This document shows positions 9,311 through 19,496 of a DNA stretch of 64,000 nt, in pieces. The position numbers and the translations under genes were made by a program. Every line of letters begins with the position of its first letter. Within the stretch, counting starts at the first letter, position 1. The notes below the pieces were generated by a model. The model ran no database searches and was not told the DNA's origin. It was given only the letters and a program-made list of their open reading frames with translations. This DNA is from Blastobasis lacticolella (taxonomy: Eukaryota > Arthropoda > Insecta > Lepidoptera > Blastobasidae): contig LR990067.1 of NCBI GenBank assembly GCA_905147135.1, positions 8,494,001 to 8,558,000 of the forward strand. Reading direction: 5' to 3'.

Positions 9311-9970
9311 CTATATATTATGTCGAGCGAGGACCGGCTCCGCTTGGCGTTGTCAGGCGCTGACCGGCTCTGTCTGGTATTATCGGACATGGTCCGGCCG
9401 TTGTCGGCGGGGGGTGGGTGTGCTGCGACTAGGGTTGCCAACCCTACTATATAATATAGTATCCTACTATATTAGGAGTCTACCTACTATACATTAAAAA
9501 TTAAAATATAGTAGGCGACACTACTATATTTAATTAGCACAACATTACCACTTACCGCAAAACGGAAGTTTAGATCCTCAAAAGAAAAATTTTCCTTATG
9601 CAAATCGAATTTTTCAGAACGATCTTGAGTCTTGACATTTGAATGACGTGACATCAAACTCAAGTCTAATAAAACAAAACAGCTATGAAGCTTAATGTAG
9701 CAGAAAATATCCATTTAAGAAATAATATAGGTACGTACATTTTATTTAAAAACCTACTATATATTTTTTGATTAATTCCCTAGCTACTATATTTTTATGG
9801 CTTCTAAACCCGAAAATACTTTATTTTGGTCTAAAAAAAAGTTGGTAACCCTAGCTGCGACCATGGGGCAGCCAACATGTCACTGTGTGATTCCTTCCTA
9901 CTTTCCTACCTCCTCCTCTTTGACGATTGAAAGAGATATGTAATGTCCTACTCAATAAAAAAAATTGAAA
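9310..9970 (+). repeat. Rep-E copy interrupted by a hAT-type MITE
   Basis: The left part (9318-9429) has GGCTCTGTCTGGTATTATCG. The right part (9854-9970) has 'TTCCTTCCTACTTTCCTACC', GACGATTGAAAGAGATAT and an AATAAAAAAAATTG end. An undisturbed version is at 35600-35793. Position 9429/9430 is the insertion point. Confidence 0.65.
9430..9853. mobile_element. Non-autonomous hAT-type element
   Basis: 424 bp bounded by TIRs TAGGGTTGCCAAC and GTTGGTAACCCTA (one mismatch) and flanked by a perfect 8-bp target duplication GCTGCGAC (9422-9429 and 9854-9861). Eight-base duplications with TAGGG-type ends are characteristic of hAT. The interior is AT-rich with repeated 'CCTACTATAT' motifs and no transposase. 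Confidence 0.8.
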
Positions 9971-9974
9971 TTAC

Positions 9975-10020
9975 TTTCCCAGTTTGGCGGCTCCAATTCG
10001 AACGGGATAGATACCCCCGC
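9975..10020 (-). repeat. Rep-C 5' fragment
   Basis: 'CCCAGTTTGGCGGCTCCAAT' and 'TCGAACGGGATA' match the 5' end of Rep-C (reverse), as at 22975-23020. Confidence 0.5.
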
Positions 10021-10024
10021 AATA

Positions 10025-10278
10025 CGCGCTTACATTTGGCTAAATCCAGTTGTCTAAATTCAGAAGCAAAAAGCGTGAGAGCAAATCAAAGTGAAAAGTA
10101 TTGCTCATGAAATAAGGTACATTTTTGTATCACGCTTTGTGAAAAGCGAAGAGACGCGGGACATAATTTAAGTGATACAAAAATGGACCTTATGAAATAA
10201 GCAATACCTACATTTCACTTCGATTTTCTCTCACGCTTTTTGCTTCAGAATTTAGAGTCAAATGCAATAAGCGTAATG
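10025..10278. mobile_element. MITE-P copy 2
   Basis: Palindrome with arms 'TGTCTAAATTCAGAAGCAAA'...'GCTTCAGAATTTAGA' and outer 'GCGCTTAC'/'AATAAGCG' ends, about 254 bp, matching copy 1 throughout. Confidence 0.75.
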
Positions 10279-10429
10279 CCCTACTTCCCTTAAACGTTAA
10301 AGACTTACGGTACACAACGCAGCATAACACATAACCCGTCGAAACATTATTTCCAAGGAAAAAAACTCATAACGCGCAATCCTCACCTTCCAAAGGAGTC
10401 CTCCGCTCCCCAAGATCATACACAAAAAA

Positions 10430-10980
10430 ACACGCGAAAAAAATCCACAATATCGTTCAGGAATCAGTGCAGCGTAGCCATCTTGGCGAATTCCGTGTTC
10501 TAAAACACTCCGTCACCGTCCTTTATGTACATCATTCATTTAATCCACCATTTTGAAATACGTATGCGAATTTAAAAAGAAAATCGAACAAAAGTTACTG
10601 GCACAAAATGTTGCATCCGAACATCCGATCGAAATAGGAAGTCCCTTTTCGGAACTGGCCGCAAATGTCGGCCGCGATTTCAAAAAGAGAACAAACAAAA
10701 TTCAGCGTCAGTCACCGCTTGCGCGCGCGCAGCGTCCCCCGCGAGATATATTGCTAAATTGGCCCGAAGACGGTCAAATGAATAAGTGGAGTATTCCACA
10801 TTGATTCGCCAGCCAATAAGAGTCGAGAGCGAGTTGACTCGAGTCTGAATTGAAACCACTTGGCTCCGAGGGTCACAGGAGGCAGGTCAAGACTGTTTGC
10901 GGGTACAGTTCCATTGCTAGACAGGTTCTGTATGTCTCCAAATGGCAGTGTTATGCTGTTATTCAATGATTAATACCTTT
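10430..10980. other. Non-repeat stretch, possible promoter or 5' exon
   Basis: No repeat family recognised. Contains 'TAGCCATCTTGGCG', similar to a YY1-type site in reverse, and an 83-codon frame (10553-10804) rich in Lys/Arg with no recognisable domain. There is no donor site or homologue to support it as a gene. Confidence 0.25.
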
Positions 10981-11183
10981 ATAGTGCGTACGGCTAAGGA
11001 ATGGAACGAATGTGTTCCCTGATCATTATAATCTGGACGCCGAATCCAGGCTAGAGTGAATAGGCTGTTCCTAGACAGGTATGCTCCTCGTCAATCTCAT
11101 AGTCACTTTCCACAAGCTGAGACGGCAATCAAATGCCTGGCTCGTCTACTTTACAAAGAAATTGTTTATTTATCGTGACATCG

Positions 11184-11369
11184 TCTATACTAATATTATT
11201 AAGAGGAAAGGTTTGATTTTTTGTTTGTTTGTATTGAATAGGCTTCGAAAATACTGGACCGATTTCAAAAATTCTTTCACCGTTGGGAAGCTACACTATC
11301 CCCGGGTGACATAGCCTATATACCCGTGTACCCGTAGTGGTACCCGTGCGAAGCCGGGGCGGCTGCTAG
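11184..11369 (+). mobile_element. Short Helitron-like non-autonomous element
   Basis: Begins TCTATACTAATATTATTAAG and ends 'GCCGGGGCGGCTGCTAG', fitting the Helitron rule (5' TC, 3' CTAG, GC-rich hairpin near the 3' end, no target duplication). It encodes nothing. Superfamily inferred from termini only. Confidence 0.5.
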
Positions 11370-11670
11370 TATTTGATAAATTGATTCTTTAGGAAAGTAG
11401 ACAACCTGAGTGGTTCAGTTGGTTATCATTACGGTCAGTGGTTCAACTGGTCATTTCTCAACTCGTCATTTTCGGCGGAATTCGTCACAGGAACCTCAAG
11501 CATTATGTTTGTTGTTCGACCGAAATGGGAGTAACATAGAACGAAAATTGCCAGTGGCGAAAATGACGATTTGAGAACGTAACGAGTTGCGTTTATGACT
11601 ACTTGCTTCGAATTCCTTACAGAAAGTTATTCAGTGTGCTTAGGACATCATAATGATGGCAGTCGGTTCT

Positions 11671-11850
11671 TTGTAATTACCAGATGCGCCAAAACCAGGA
11701 TCATGGTCAAGCCGGACTCCGGGCCCTCTCGCGCGAAAGCGCATTAACACCAAGATGACCACTACATACCCTGGTGAGGCTTGGTGTTGCTAGTGTCCAT
11801 AGGTAGCAGTAACCACTTCCCATCAGGCCCGCTCATCTGTTTGTCTACCG
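11671..11850 (+). repeat. SINE-A 3' fragment joined to a LINE tail
   Basis: 11671-11758 matches the SINE-A 3' end ('GGATCATGGTCAAG'...'CATTAACACCAAGATGA'). 11770-11850 carries 'AACCACTTCCCATCAGG', the shared retroposon 3' motif, in plus orientation. Confidence 0.5.
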
Positions 11851-12354
11851 ATTATCATACTCATTCATTACCAAACCCTTTTCGGAGCAGAAATTGCCAT
11901 TACGAAATGTGTTTAGGTTTGAAGAGCCCAGACACAGATCGTTTGACCGTGAAACCGCTCCTTAAAAGCAACGTGCTAAATTGTTCGTTAGATTTTATGT
12001 AAAGAAAATGCTTCAGTACGATGTCGATGTTTCAACAAACCAAGACAGAGCCCTATTTTTGAATCTGCTCGCAATTATAACACGCATTAGATATATGCAT
12101 TAGAATACAAGCGGTCGCGTGGATGCTGTTTCAAAACTAGGGCTCTAGGCGTACATTTTTGAAATTCTCGCTTCGACTTGACACCCTGTGTCCCATATAA
12201 CGTAAAACGCAGATACAAAATATAGCACGTTCTCCCCGGCTTCGCACTGGTACCAAACTTCATAGGAACACCTGCTGGGCTAATCTGAAGATTGCCTAGC
12301 TTGTGGAGTGTAGGATGAAACACGGTCAGATGCACTTCTTAGTGCCTATCTAGG

Positions 12355-12845
12355 GTGACACACGGTCAGACGGTGTACGGTGTAGCACGCGCAATTTTTG
12401 CCTACAATTTCGTAAAAAAACGAGCAAACTGCCCTCGCACGTCTAACACAAGTTTTCCCGTGACATATTTCGCGCCGCGAGAAAGCGTTAGTTTCCTTCT
12501 CTCAATACTAAGATGAAAGCGGCCGTGTGGTGTCCGGCAGAGGACAATAGCACTAACCCCTTACACTCGCGGGTGTCGTACAACGCGACTAATGTTTTCG
12601 AGACAAAAGATTATATAGGCCGGAAAATGGACAGCAGCGTTTTCCATTGTTATAACACTGCGATCTCCAACCCGCCTGCCAAACGTGGAGACTACGGCAA
12701 TAACCTCCCCCCTCGTGGGCGATTCCTGCAGTGGACTGTTATGGGCTGTGATGATGATGAAGATGAAAGAGACAGCGGCATCTGTGTCGAGCCTTTCTCC
12801 CTTATCGCGCGCGAGAGTACACTTGTGCTAGCCATGCAGGTCGTT
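12355..12845. repeat. MITE-I remnant hosting a Rep-B insertion
   Basis: Flanks at 12360-12509 and 12770-12845 contain 'CTTCTCTCAATACTAAG' and 'CGCGCGAGAGTACACTTGTG', shared with 27040-27180 and the palindrome at 52795-53050. Rep-B (12520-12759) sits in between. Confidence 0.5.
12520..12759 (+). mobile_element. Rep-B retroposon with 10-bp target duplication
   Basis: 240 bp from CGGCCGTGTGGTGTCCGGC to a GATGATGATG tail, flanked by AAGATGAAAG at 12510-12519 and 12760-12769. This copy fixes the family's ends and shows it moves by retroposition. No clear pol III B box was seen, so it is left unclassified. Confidence 0.8.
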
Positions 12846-12993
12846 AAAGTTAATGAGTTGATGATTCTGTACGTCAAGCCAATTAGGAAATTCGCGCAAG
12901 TGTCACGCTATCCGGCGCTTAAGTCTCGGTCATCGTGCATTACTCTTAATGTGTTTTTTAGCTCTGACTCAATCATCAATCAATCATCATCAT

Positions 12994-13110
12994 CGTCACT
13001 CCACTGTAACTACTTGATCTGCCAAACCCTAGATCATGGCCAAGGCGGAGTCAGGACTCTGGTCGCCCGTGCGCGAGAGCACAATCGGGACGTTAACGCC
13101 AAGAAGAGAA
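12994..13110 (+). repeat. SINE-A 3' fragment
   Basis: 'TCACTCCACTGTAACTACTT', GATCTGCCAAACCCTAGATC and GAGAGCACAATCGGGACGTT match the last third of SINE-A. Confidence 0.65.
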
Positions 13111-13364
13111 CGTTAGGCGGTAATACTTACCAAGTAAATTTAACAAAAACAAATCCCAGACGTGTACTTCTAAAATCTCTGACGTTTCACTTAAAAAAGT
13201 AATCTTCAAGGCTCTCGATTTTATGTTATGCTAGACTAGCCAGGCAATTGACTGCCATCTCACCTGGTGGTAAGTGACGATGCGGCCGAAGATGGAGCAT
13301 GCCTAGGAACAGCCTATTCACTCTAACCCTGAATGCGTCCAGATTCCACGCACACTAAGATTGA

Positions 13365-13575
13365 GCAATGAACTACCTGGACAAGTTTTTACTTGGAGAG
13401 TACAACATAGAGTTCTTCAAGAAAGGCGTGAAACGGTTTTTACGGGGTCGGCAACGCGTGGGTGATGCCCCTGGTATTGCAAACGTCCATATTATTTATA
13501 TCATCTCATTATTCGTCGTCATATTATTATTGCATACAGTGACTACTTTCCATTAGGCAAGCCGTAAGCTTGTTT
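13365..13575 (+). repeat. LINE ORF2 C-terminus and 3' end
   Basis: Encodes YNIEFFKKGVKRFLRGRQRV, the C-terminal tail of the APE-type LINE family seen cleanly at 45530-45768, followed by a degraded copy of the 3' motif 'CTTTCCATTAGGCAAGCC'. Confidence 0.6.
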
Positions 13576-13632
13576 GAAGACTCTTGTCAGAAAATCTTAG
13601 TTGTATAAAAAAAAAGGTTATTTGATCAGTGA

Positions 13633-13935
13633 ACACACTCTTGTCTCTAAAACATTAGTCGCCTTGTACGACACCCACGAGTGTAAGGGGTTGGTGCTAT
13701 TCTACTCTGCCGGACACCACACGGCAGAGACATGTTATCGAAAAAAAAAAAAGACCTAGAGTCTCCGTAGGCTGGAAAATGGGCAGTGAGCAGCGTTTTC
13801 CATTGTTATATTTACAACATTTCGATCTCCAACCCGCCTGCCGAGCGTGGAGATTATGGCAATAGCCTCCCCTTTCGTGGGAGAGGCCCAAAGGACTGCA
13901 TTGGGCTGCTACGGGCTGTGATGATAAACACGCTC
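13633..13935. repeat. Rearranged Rep-B: 5' module inverted
   Basis: 13633-13735 is the Rep-B 5' third in minus orientation ('CATTAGTCGCCTTGTACGAC'...'GCCGGACACCACACGGC'). 13755-13935 is the remaining two thirds in plus orientation (CTAGAGTCTCCGTAGGCTGG onward). An A-rich run lies at the joint. Confidence 0.65.
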
Positions 13936-14264
13936 GCAGGCAACGTGTTGCATTCCTTAGCCGTATTATACAGACCGATACAGTAAAACAGTGCCTACTC
14001 TCGTAGTGTAACCTCGTTCGTCTCCTAATCTTAATTGGTTGCAATATATTCCAATTACAAGACGGGACATCGCCACGAGCCTCGCTTCGCTTGATTGGTC
14101 GTCAGTACCCTGGCATTGTCGTCAATTGGGATTTTTTCAGGCGGCTAGAATACACAGCCAACAAACGATTTGCCAAAAGACAAACGAAATTAAAAGTTAA
14201 ATTCACGGCCGATACGAAAAATACTAATTGAAAGTACAGGCTCTAATTTCGACAGCAAACATTT

Positions 14265-14430
14265 TGCGCTTATTACATTTGACTAAATTTAGTAGCCTCA
14301 ATACAAAAGCAAAAAGCTTGAGAGCAAATCAAAGTGATTACCTGATCTGCCAAATCCTAGATCATGGTCAAGGCGGACCCCAAGCTCTCGAGCGCCAGAG
14401 CACAACCAGCATTATTAGCGCTATCACTAC
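14265..14430 (+). repeat. MITE-P half copy fused to SINE-A 3' part
   Basis: 14265-14335 is one arm of MITE-P ('GCGCTTATTACATTTGACTA'...AGCAAATCAAAGTG). It passes directly into the SINE-A block ATTACCTGATCTGCCAAATC at 14336. Confidence 0.6.
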
Positions 14431-14476
14431 ATATTATAAAACGTATGACGCCGCATCTGTCTGTTCGCGATAAACT

Positions 14477-14594
14477 AAAAACCACTGAACGGATTTTCAT
14501 GCGGTTTTCACCAATAGTCTCTATGATTCATGAGGAACGTTTAGGTGTACTATTTGTTAAGGTTACTACCCGTGCGAAGCCGGGGCGGGTCGCA
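14477..14594 (+). repeat. Helitron-like 3' fragment
   Basis: Ends 'CCCGTGCGAAGCCGGGGCGG', as at 11345-11362, preceded by a 'GAACGGATTTTCATGCGG' segment typical of the same elements. The terminal CTAG is mutated to CAAG. Confidence 0.45.
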
Positions 14595-14964
14595 AGTTTG
14601 GATCAAAATATTGCTTGTACTCACCATCAACGAATGGCAGCCGCAGTCAGAAGGTCCACCCTGGTCAGAGACGCTGCAGTAGCAACCCGTGTTGCCTCTT
14701 CACAACATGAACTGGCAAACAGCTGTGTCCCATTGATCAATGGATAAGTAAGCAGAGACGAGTGTTATTGGATACTCTGTGGCGTACGCTTGCCTCGGTT
14801 ACTTGGTCCGTGGCACCGATGGCGGTGTTGTAGACTTTGTAGTCTGGAAAGAGATAAAGAAGCTTTGAGTAACTGGTTTTGATCATGGATATAAGAAGAT
14901 TCCTCCGGGTAAAATACGATTATAGTACGAAATAGGTAACTATCAGAAGATCCTTGCATAATAA

Positions 14965-15115
14965 AAAATCATCTTATTGGCGTTAATGTCCCGAATGTGC
15001 TCTCGAGCACGAAGGCTCGGGGTATACTTTGACAATGATTCAGGATTTGGCGATCAGATAACTAAAGTGGAGCGACTACCATCTGACCTTCGTGACCCTG
15101 ACCAGATTGGACAAT
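14965..15115 (-). repeat. SINE-A reverse copy, truncated
   Basis: 'TTGGCGTTAATGTCCCGAAT', 'GATTCAGGATTTGGCGATCA' and 'GGAGCGACTACCATCTGACC' match the 3' half of SINE-A in reverse. Confidence 0.65.
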
Positions 15116-15123
15116 GGTCAGAA

Positions 15124-15350
15124 GGTCGTTGCATATTTTGGTCATTTAATGAGACGGAGTAATGACAGTCTGGAAAATCTTGTGATAGAGGGCAATGCCA
15201 ATGGCAAGAGGTTAAGAGGACGGTCACCAACTAGATGGACCGATCAGTAGACAGATTCTGCGACGCGGTGAGGCTGGCGATGGATAGGAGCGGTTGGAGG
15301 CATTTCGAACGCTCGAAGACGTGCTCATCAGACCACGATCCTCAGTCACG
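15124..15350 (+). pseudogene. LINE ORF C-terminal fragment, broken
   Basis: The plus frame reads AYFGHLMRRSNDSLENLVIE, then GKRLRGRSPTRWTDQ, then stops (TAG, TGA) inside otherwise similar sequence. The FGHxxRR...GRSPTRWTDQ pattern is the tail of an endonuclease/reverse-transcriptase LINE ORF. At least two in-frame stops make it dead. Confidence 0.6.
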
Positions 15351-15482
15351 TGGGACCGACTACAGAGGGAGATCAGCGGCCTTAGCCAAGAGGTTGCGTT
15401 AATCTATAATTGTTTGTGGTAGAAAAAATGTATGGGATTTGACATAAGCTAACGTTATCTGACATAAGCTGTTTGTGGTAGA

Positions 15483-16638
15483 CATGGACTTACTACCCAA
15501 AGGGACTGCGCACTGCTTTGACTAATACCGGGCAGAGCGAGAGTCACCATCGATAGTCCTGTGTCCCTTTCTAGTGTTGCCACCATTGTTGATGCAAATT
15601 CCGAATTACTTTTATTATTTGGCGCGGACACCGACCTCAGGGCCAGGCAGAGCTGGACCGGGTGCAATCTGAAGGTCATGTTTTCACCAGGGTCCAGCCC
15701 AAGCTTACCCTGCTACTCGGAAACTATTGGCCCTAGAACACTAGTTCCTAGAGTGAAATGATAGCACTCCTCGAGATCATCATTTCGTATGACAGCTGTC
15801 AAAGTTAAATATTTTATAACTCGGTACCCATTGGTCCTAAAACATTAGTTTCTAGAGAGAAATGATAGTACTTGTTGAGATCTACAATTCGAATGACAGC
15901 TGTCAAACTTTGAACTGAAATAACTCCTAAACTATTGGTGCTATAACACTCGTTCCTAAAGAAAAATGATAGTGTTCGTCGAGATCTACATTTCGCCTGA
16001 CAGCTGTCAAACTTAGAACTGTTGTAACTCGGAAACGATTGGTTTTAGAACACTTGTTCCTAGAGCAATACGATAGTACTCATCGAGATCTACATTTCGG
16101 ATGACAGTTCTAAGTTTGACAGCTGTCATACAAAATGTAGATCTCGACAAGTACTATAATTTCTCTACAGAAACTAGTGTTTTAGGACCAATGGGTTCCG
16201 AGTTATAACATATTTAAGTTTGGCAGCTGTCACCCGAAATGTAGATATCGACGAGTACTATCACTTCTCTTTAGAAACTAGTGTTGTAGGATAAATCGTT
16301 ACCGAACCCTTTCATCTATTTTGTGGAACAAAAAGTCGTAGGTTAATAATTATGTCGACTCGATTGTCGGAGAAATGTTCAGTAGATCAAAAGGTATTTT
16401 GACAACTACTTTTCGGATTGTACGGATTACCTCATAATAATACCAAATTCACGGTAAATATATTTCTCCAATAATGGCAACACCAAACATGACACTTGTC
16501 AATTTAGAATGACGGTGATTATGCCAATAACATTGTGTGTACACTGTTAGAAAGGGACAAAGGACTATCGATGGTGACTCTCGCTCTGCCCGGTTTTAGT
16601 CTAAGCAGTGCGCAGTCCCTTTGGGTAGTAAGTCCATG
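15483..16638. mobile_element. Fold-back DNA element with 8-bp TSD
   Basis: The TIRs start CATGGACTTACTACCC and run about 90 bp with few mismatches (left from 15483, right ending 16638). A perfect 8-bp duplication GTGGTAGA flanks it (15475-15482 and 16639-16646). Inside are about four direct units of about 103 bp (15712-16115) and two inverted units (16110-16295), each containing 'TGACAGCTGTCA'-type and GAGATCTACATTTCG-type blocks. It has no transposase. The TSD length and CATG end fit P or hAT superfamilies; the interior resembles fold-back elements. Confidence 0.75.
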
Positions 16639-16899
16639 GTGGTAGAAATTCTTGGTCCATAGACAATTCACGTACTTTCGGTGTACAAAGGAAGCGGATT
16701 GGCGGATGATCCTACACAATCAGAATCAATGTAGATGTTGGTAGAAATAGTCGAACTTCGAGCAGGTCATCAATGCCGAAATGCGCCACAGACAGTTTCA
16801 CCTTCACCTGTTTTGAAGGGTTTCGCTTTCTTTTGGCTTTGATAACCAATAAAATGTCGGAAAAGCGCCAACCATGTATTTCATAATATAATACCTACT

Positions 16900-17015
16900 A
16901 AAATATTTTCTTAACTACTGAACCGATTTTAGTAAAACAAAGCTAATAACTATCTCAATTAAAGTGCCTTTAAAATAAAGAAAACCGCACCGAAAAGGGT
17001 CTATCTTTTCGGGAT
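16900..17015 (+). repeat. Rep-G copy
   Basis: 'TACTGAACCGATTTTAGTAA', AACTATCTCAATTAAAGTGC and GAAAACCGCACCGAAAAGGG match Rep-G at 23520-23660. Confidence 0.5.
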
Positions 17016-17018
17016 TTG

Positions 17019-17407
17019 TTACCAGGGGAACCTGACCAGCGGGGGATATTGTCCAACACAGTTGGCTACTGAATTTGACATTAGATTATTCTACACTACG
17101 TCATCTACGTTGGCCACTGGCAATAGCGTCTACAAAATTAGAGTAGTGTAAGATTATTATATGTCATATTCAGTTGCCCACTGAGAGAGCCAATAGCCCC
17201 CCAGATTGGATCATCGTTACACATTCAGTCGCCTGAATGTGCAGGTTTCATCACGATGTTTTCCCTCACCGTAAGAGCATCGGCTAGTGTTCAACTAATG
17301 TAGGTACATAACTCAGTGTCAAGTCATTGGTGCAAGGCGGCACTGGGTTTCGAACCCGGTATCTCGCTTACAAATCGGACCCTTTAACCATTAGGCCACC
17401 GACGCTC
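17019..17407 (-). repeat. SINE-A with tRNA-like head, split by a MITE
   Basis: Reverse copy: 'CCAGGGGAACCTGACCAG' (to 17041) resumes as CAGATTGGATCATCGTTACA at 17202. It ends in the tRNA-like head, with a reverse-complement B box (GGGTTTCGAACCC) and TTAACCATTAGGCCACCGAC. A MITE fills the gap. Confidence 0.75.
17042..17201. mobile_element. Palindromic MITE nested in SINE-A
   Basis: About 160 bp with inverted arms: 'GGGGGATATTG'...'CAATAGCCCCC', with inner TGAATTTGACATTAG and the near-complement 'ATGTCATATTCAG'. A second copy is at 48590-48745. CCAG occurs at both junctions and may be the target duplication. Confidence 0.65.
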
Positions 17408-17427
17408 TCCATTCAATACAAAACATT

Positions 17428-17692
17428 AGTTATGCGCTTATTACACATGCCTGAATTCAGTAACTAAATTCAGAAGTAAAAAGCGTGATAGCAAATCAAA
17501 GTGGAATGTATTGCTCATTAAATAAGGTCAATTTTTGTATCACGGCTTTTGTAAAGCGCAGCGACACGTAACATAACATCAGTGATGCAAAAATGGACCT
17601 AATTATATGATTTATACATTTCACTTGCTCTCACGCTTTTTCCTTCTGAATTTAGTTACTGAATTTAGGCGTGTGTAATAAGCGCATTAGTT
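17428..17692. mobile_element. MITE-P copy 3
   Basis: Starts TAGTTATGCGCTTATTACAC and ends 'GTGTAATAAGCGCATTAGTTA' in reverse complement; inner arms as in copies 1 and 2. This copy gives the clearest outer ends. Confidence 0.75.
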
Positions 17693-18037
17693 AGGCATGC
17701 GTGGAGAATACATTAAATGTATGCTCCCTGTGCAGCCGACTGTACTAGCATTGTGTTTGTAGTAGTTGTTTATATATAGTTTATTATATGTATTGGTATC
17801 TTACATGTGCATGTATATTTAGTTAGATAAGTATAATGGGTAATATTTATATTATTGTGCACGTCTAATCTGCGTCTAATTATCACAATCTCTTTGATAG
17901 GACCGTTGGAAGAGATTTCTTCTTAGAAAGAAGTTGCGCCTGTTGTGTTATCTATAATTTTGTATTTTTCCTTAAACGTAATATGTACACAAATTATAAA
18001 CAACAATAAACAATGAGGTGTCTAATGGGAATCCTGT

Positions 18038-18762
18038 AAATTATTAAGTAATTATTATTATTAAATTATTATTATTATGTTATCTTGCTGCATCTCTAAA
18101 CTTATTTACAAACACCTTGAAAATCATAATATTTTGGCCGAACAACAGAAAGGATGTAGGAAGCTTAGTCAGGGCTGTAGAGAACAGTTAATTATTGATT
18201 CAGTAGTACTAAAACAAGTAATTAAAACAAAGTCTGACCTACATACAATGTATATCGATTATCAAAAAGCGTACGATTCGGTACCTCATTCATGGTTAAT
18301 TAAGGTGCTAGAACTATACAAAATACACCAAAATATTGTGCTTTTTCTACAAACAACAATGCAGAATTGGACGACACGACTTAAACTCAGTACACCCACC
18401 GATACAATAGAAACGAACCAAATAAAAATACAACGTGGCATCTTTCAAGGAGATGCACTCAGCCCTTTGTGGTTTTGTTTAGCTCTTAACCCCCTTTCTA
18501 ACTTGCTTAATAATACAGACATAGGATACAGACTGAAATACATACCAGCCACTCATAATGACAGACAAACACATGCAGAAGAAACGCAGCTTAACCATTT
18601 GCTCTACATGGACGATATTAAACTTTATGCGTCTAATGAAACAGATCTTAATAAACTAGCCAACCTAACAGAAGTTTTCTCTCGTGATATTAAAATGCAG
18701 TTTGGTATTGATAAGTGCAAAAAATTATTAAGTAATTATTATTATTAAATTATTATTATTAT
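18038..18762 (+). mobile_element. R4/Dong-type RT fragment between 41-bp direct repeats
   Basis: A 643-bp fragment (18079-18721) of LINE coding sequence lies between two identical 41-bp ATT-rich repeats (18038-18078 and 18722-18762). The host DNA is an ATT/TAA microsatellite. Dong of the silkworm is known to target TAA repeats. Unlike a normal LINE copy, both ends of the fragment fall inside the ORF. Confidence 0.65.
18077..18748 (+). pseudogene. Partial reverse transcriptase, R4/Dong group
   Basis: An open 223-codon frame carries RT landmarks in order: ILAEQQKGCRKLSQGCREQL (about 20-40), YIDYQKAYDSVPHSWL with the first catalytic Asp (about 60), GIFQGDALSPLWFCLALNPL (about 121-140) and LLYMDDIKLYA with the YMDD catalytic pair (about 174-184). 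The GxFQGDxLSPLWFCLALNPLS wording is typical of R2/R4-like LINEs with a restriction-like endonuclease. The N-terminal domain, thumb and C-terminal endonuclease are missing. The ATG and last codons come from the flanking ATT repeat, so this is not a gene, though the RT core has no stop. Confidence 0.75.
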
Positions 18763-19214
18763 TATTAAATTATTATGTACCATTGGACAGCAAATAAATA
18801 AATATGAATATGAATATAAAAACAGGCGGGCGTATCGCTGAAAGGACAGCGACTAGACAGTGCATAAACTCTTTATACCAAGAATAATATAATTCTAATA
18901 TTCCATATATTCGAAGAGGGGACGGATCACGTAAACTTATGGGCTAGAATAGCTGAATACCTATACGCAGAGTAGCCAACAAAACAAGTAAGATATTCAT
19001 TAATTGAGCATCCAGATAATAGTTCCAGGACAGCAGAGCCAGCTATATCCAAATAAAACTCCAACGGCCATACATCGTACATACACAATTGTCTATCCGC
19101 CCTATACTGGATTTATGACTGGATTGAATGAATTCACCATGGAGTGACACGTGGCTCAGGTTTAAGTATGGAAATGGGTATTTCAAAAGTCTTTAATGTT
19201 TGCTTAAACGTAAA

Positions 19215-19475
19215 GTTAAATAATACTCTTTTAAATAGTATTGTGTTTCTGCCGGTGAGTAAGGTTTCCAGTGCTTCATGGGGTGTGGATTTGGGGAACC
19301 GTGGCTTTGGCAGTGGAGTGGCATTTGCCTTTTTGCCGCCAGAGCAACGTGTTATAGAGGTGGGCAACGCATTGGTGATACTCTTGGTGTTGCTAATGTC
19401 AATAGGCAGTGGTGACCACTTTAAATCAGGTGGCCCGCTTGCCTGTTCGCCTACCGTTTGACATAAAAAAAAGTT
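19215..19475 (+). mobile_element. Rep-C retroposon with A tail
   Basis: 'AATACTCTTTTAAATAGTAT', 'CTGCCGGTGAGTAAGG', GGGGAACCGTGGCTTTGGCA, 'GTGGGCAACGCATTGGTGAT', then TTTGACATAAAAAAAAG. One of the clearest plus-strand copies; the first about 70 bp of the family is missing. Confidence 0.75.
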
Positions 19476-19496
19476 ATTAATGTTATAAGAAAGCTT

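Noticed and set aside
10553..10804. 83-codon frame as a gene
   Set aside because: No domain, splice site or homology recognised; kept only as an unassigned stretch.
12513..13202. 229-codon open frame
   Set aside because: It runs through Rep-B (12520-12759), MITE-I and SINE-A; its peptide is a translation of repeats.
18077..18748. Intact reverse-transcriptase gene
   Set aside because: The start codon and final residues derive from the flanking ATT repeat, and the N- and C-terminal domains of the family are missing.
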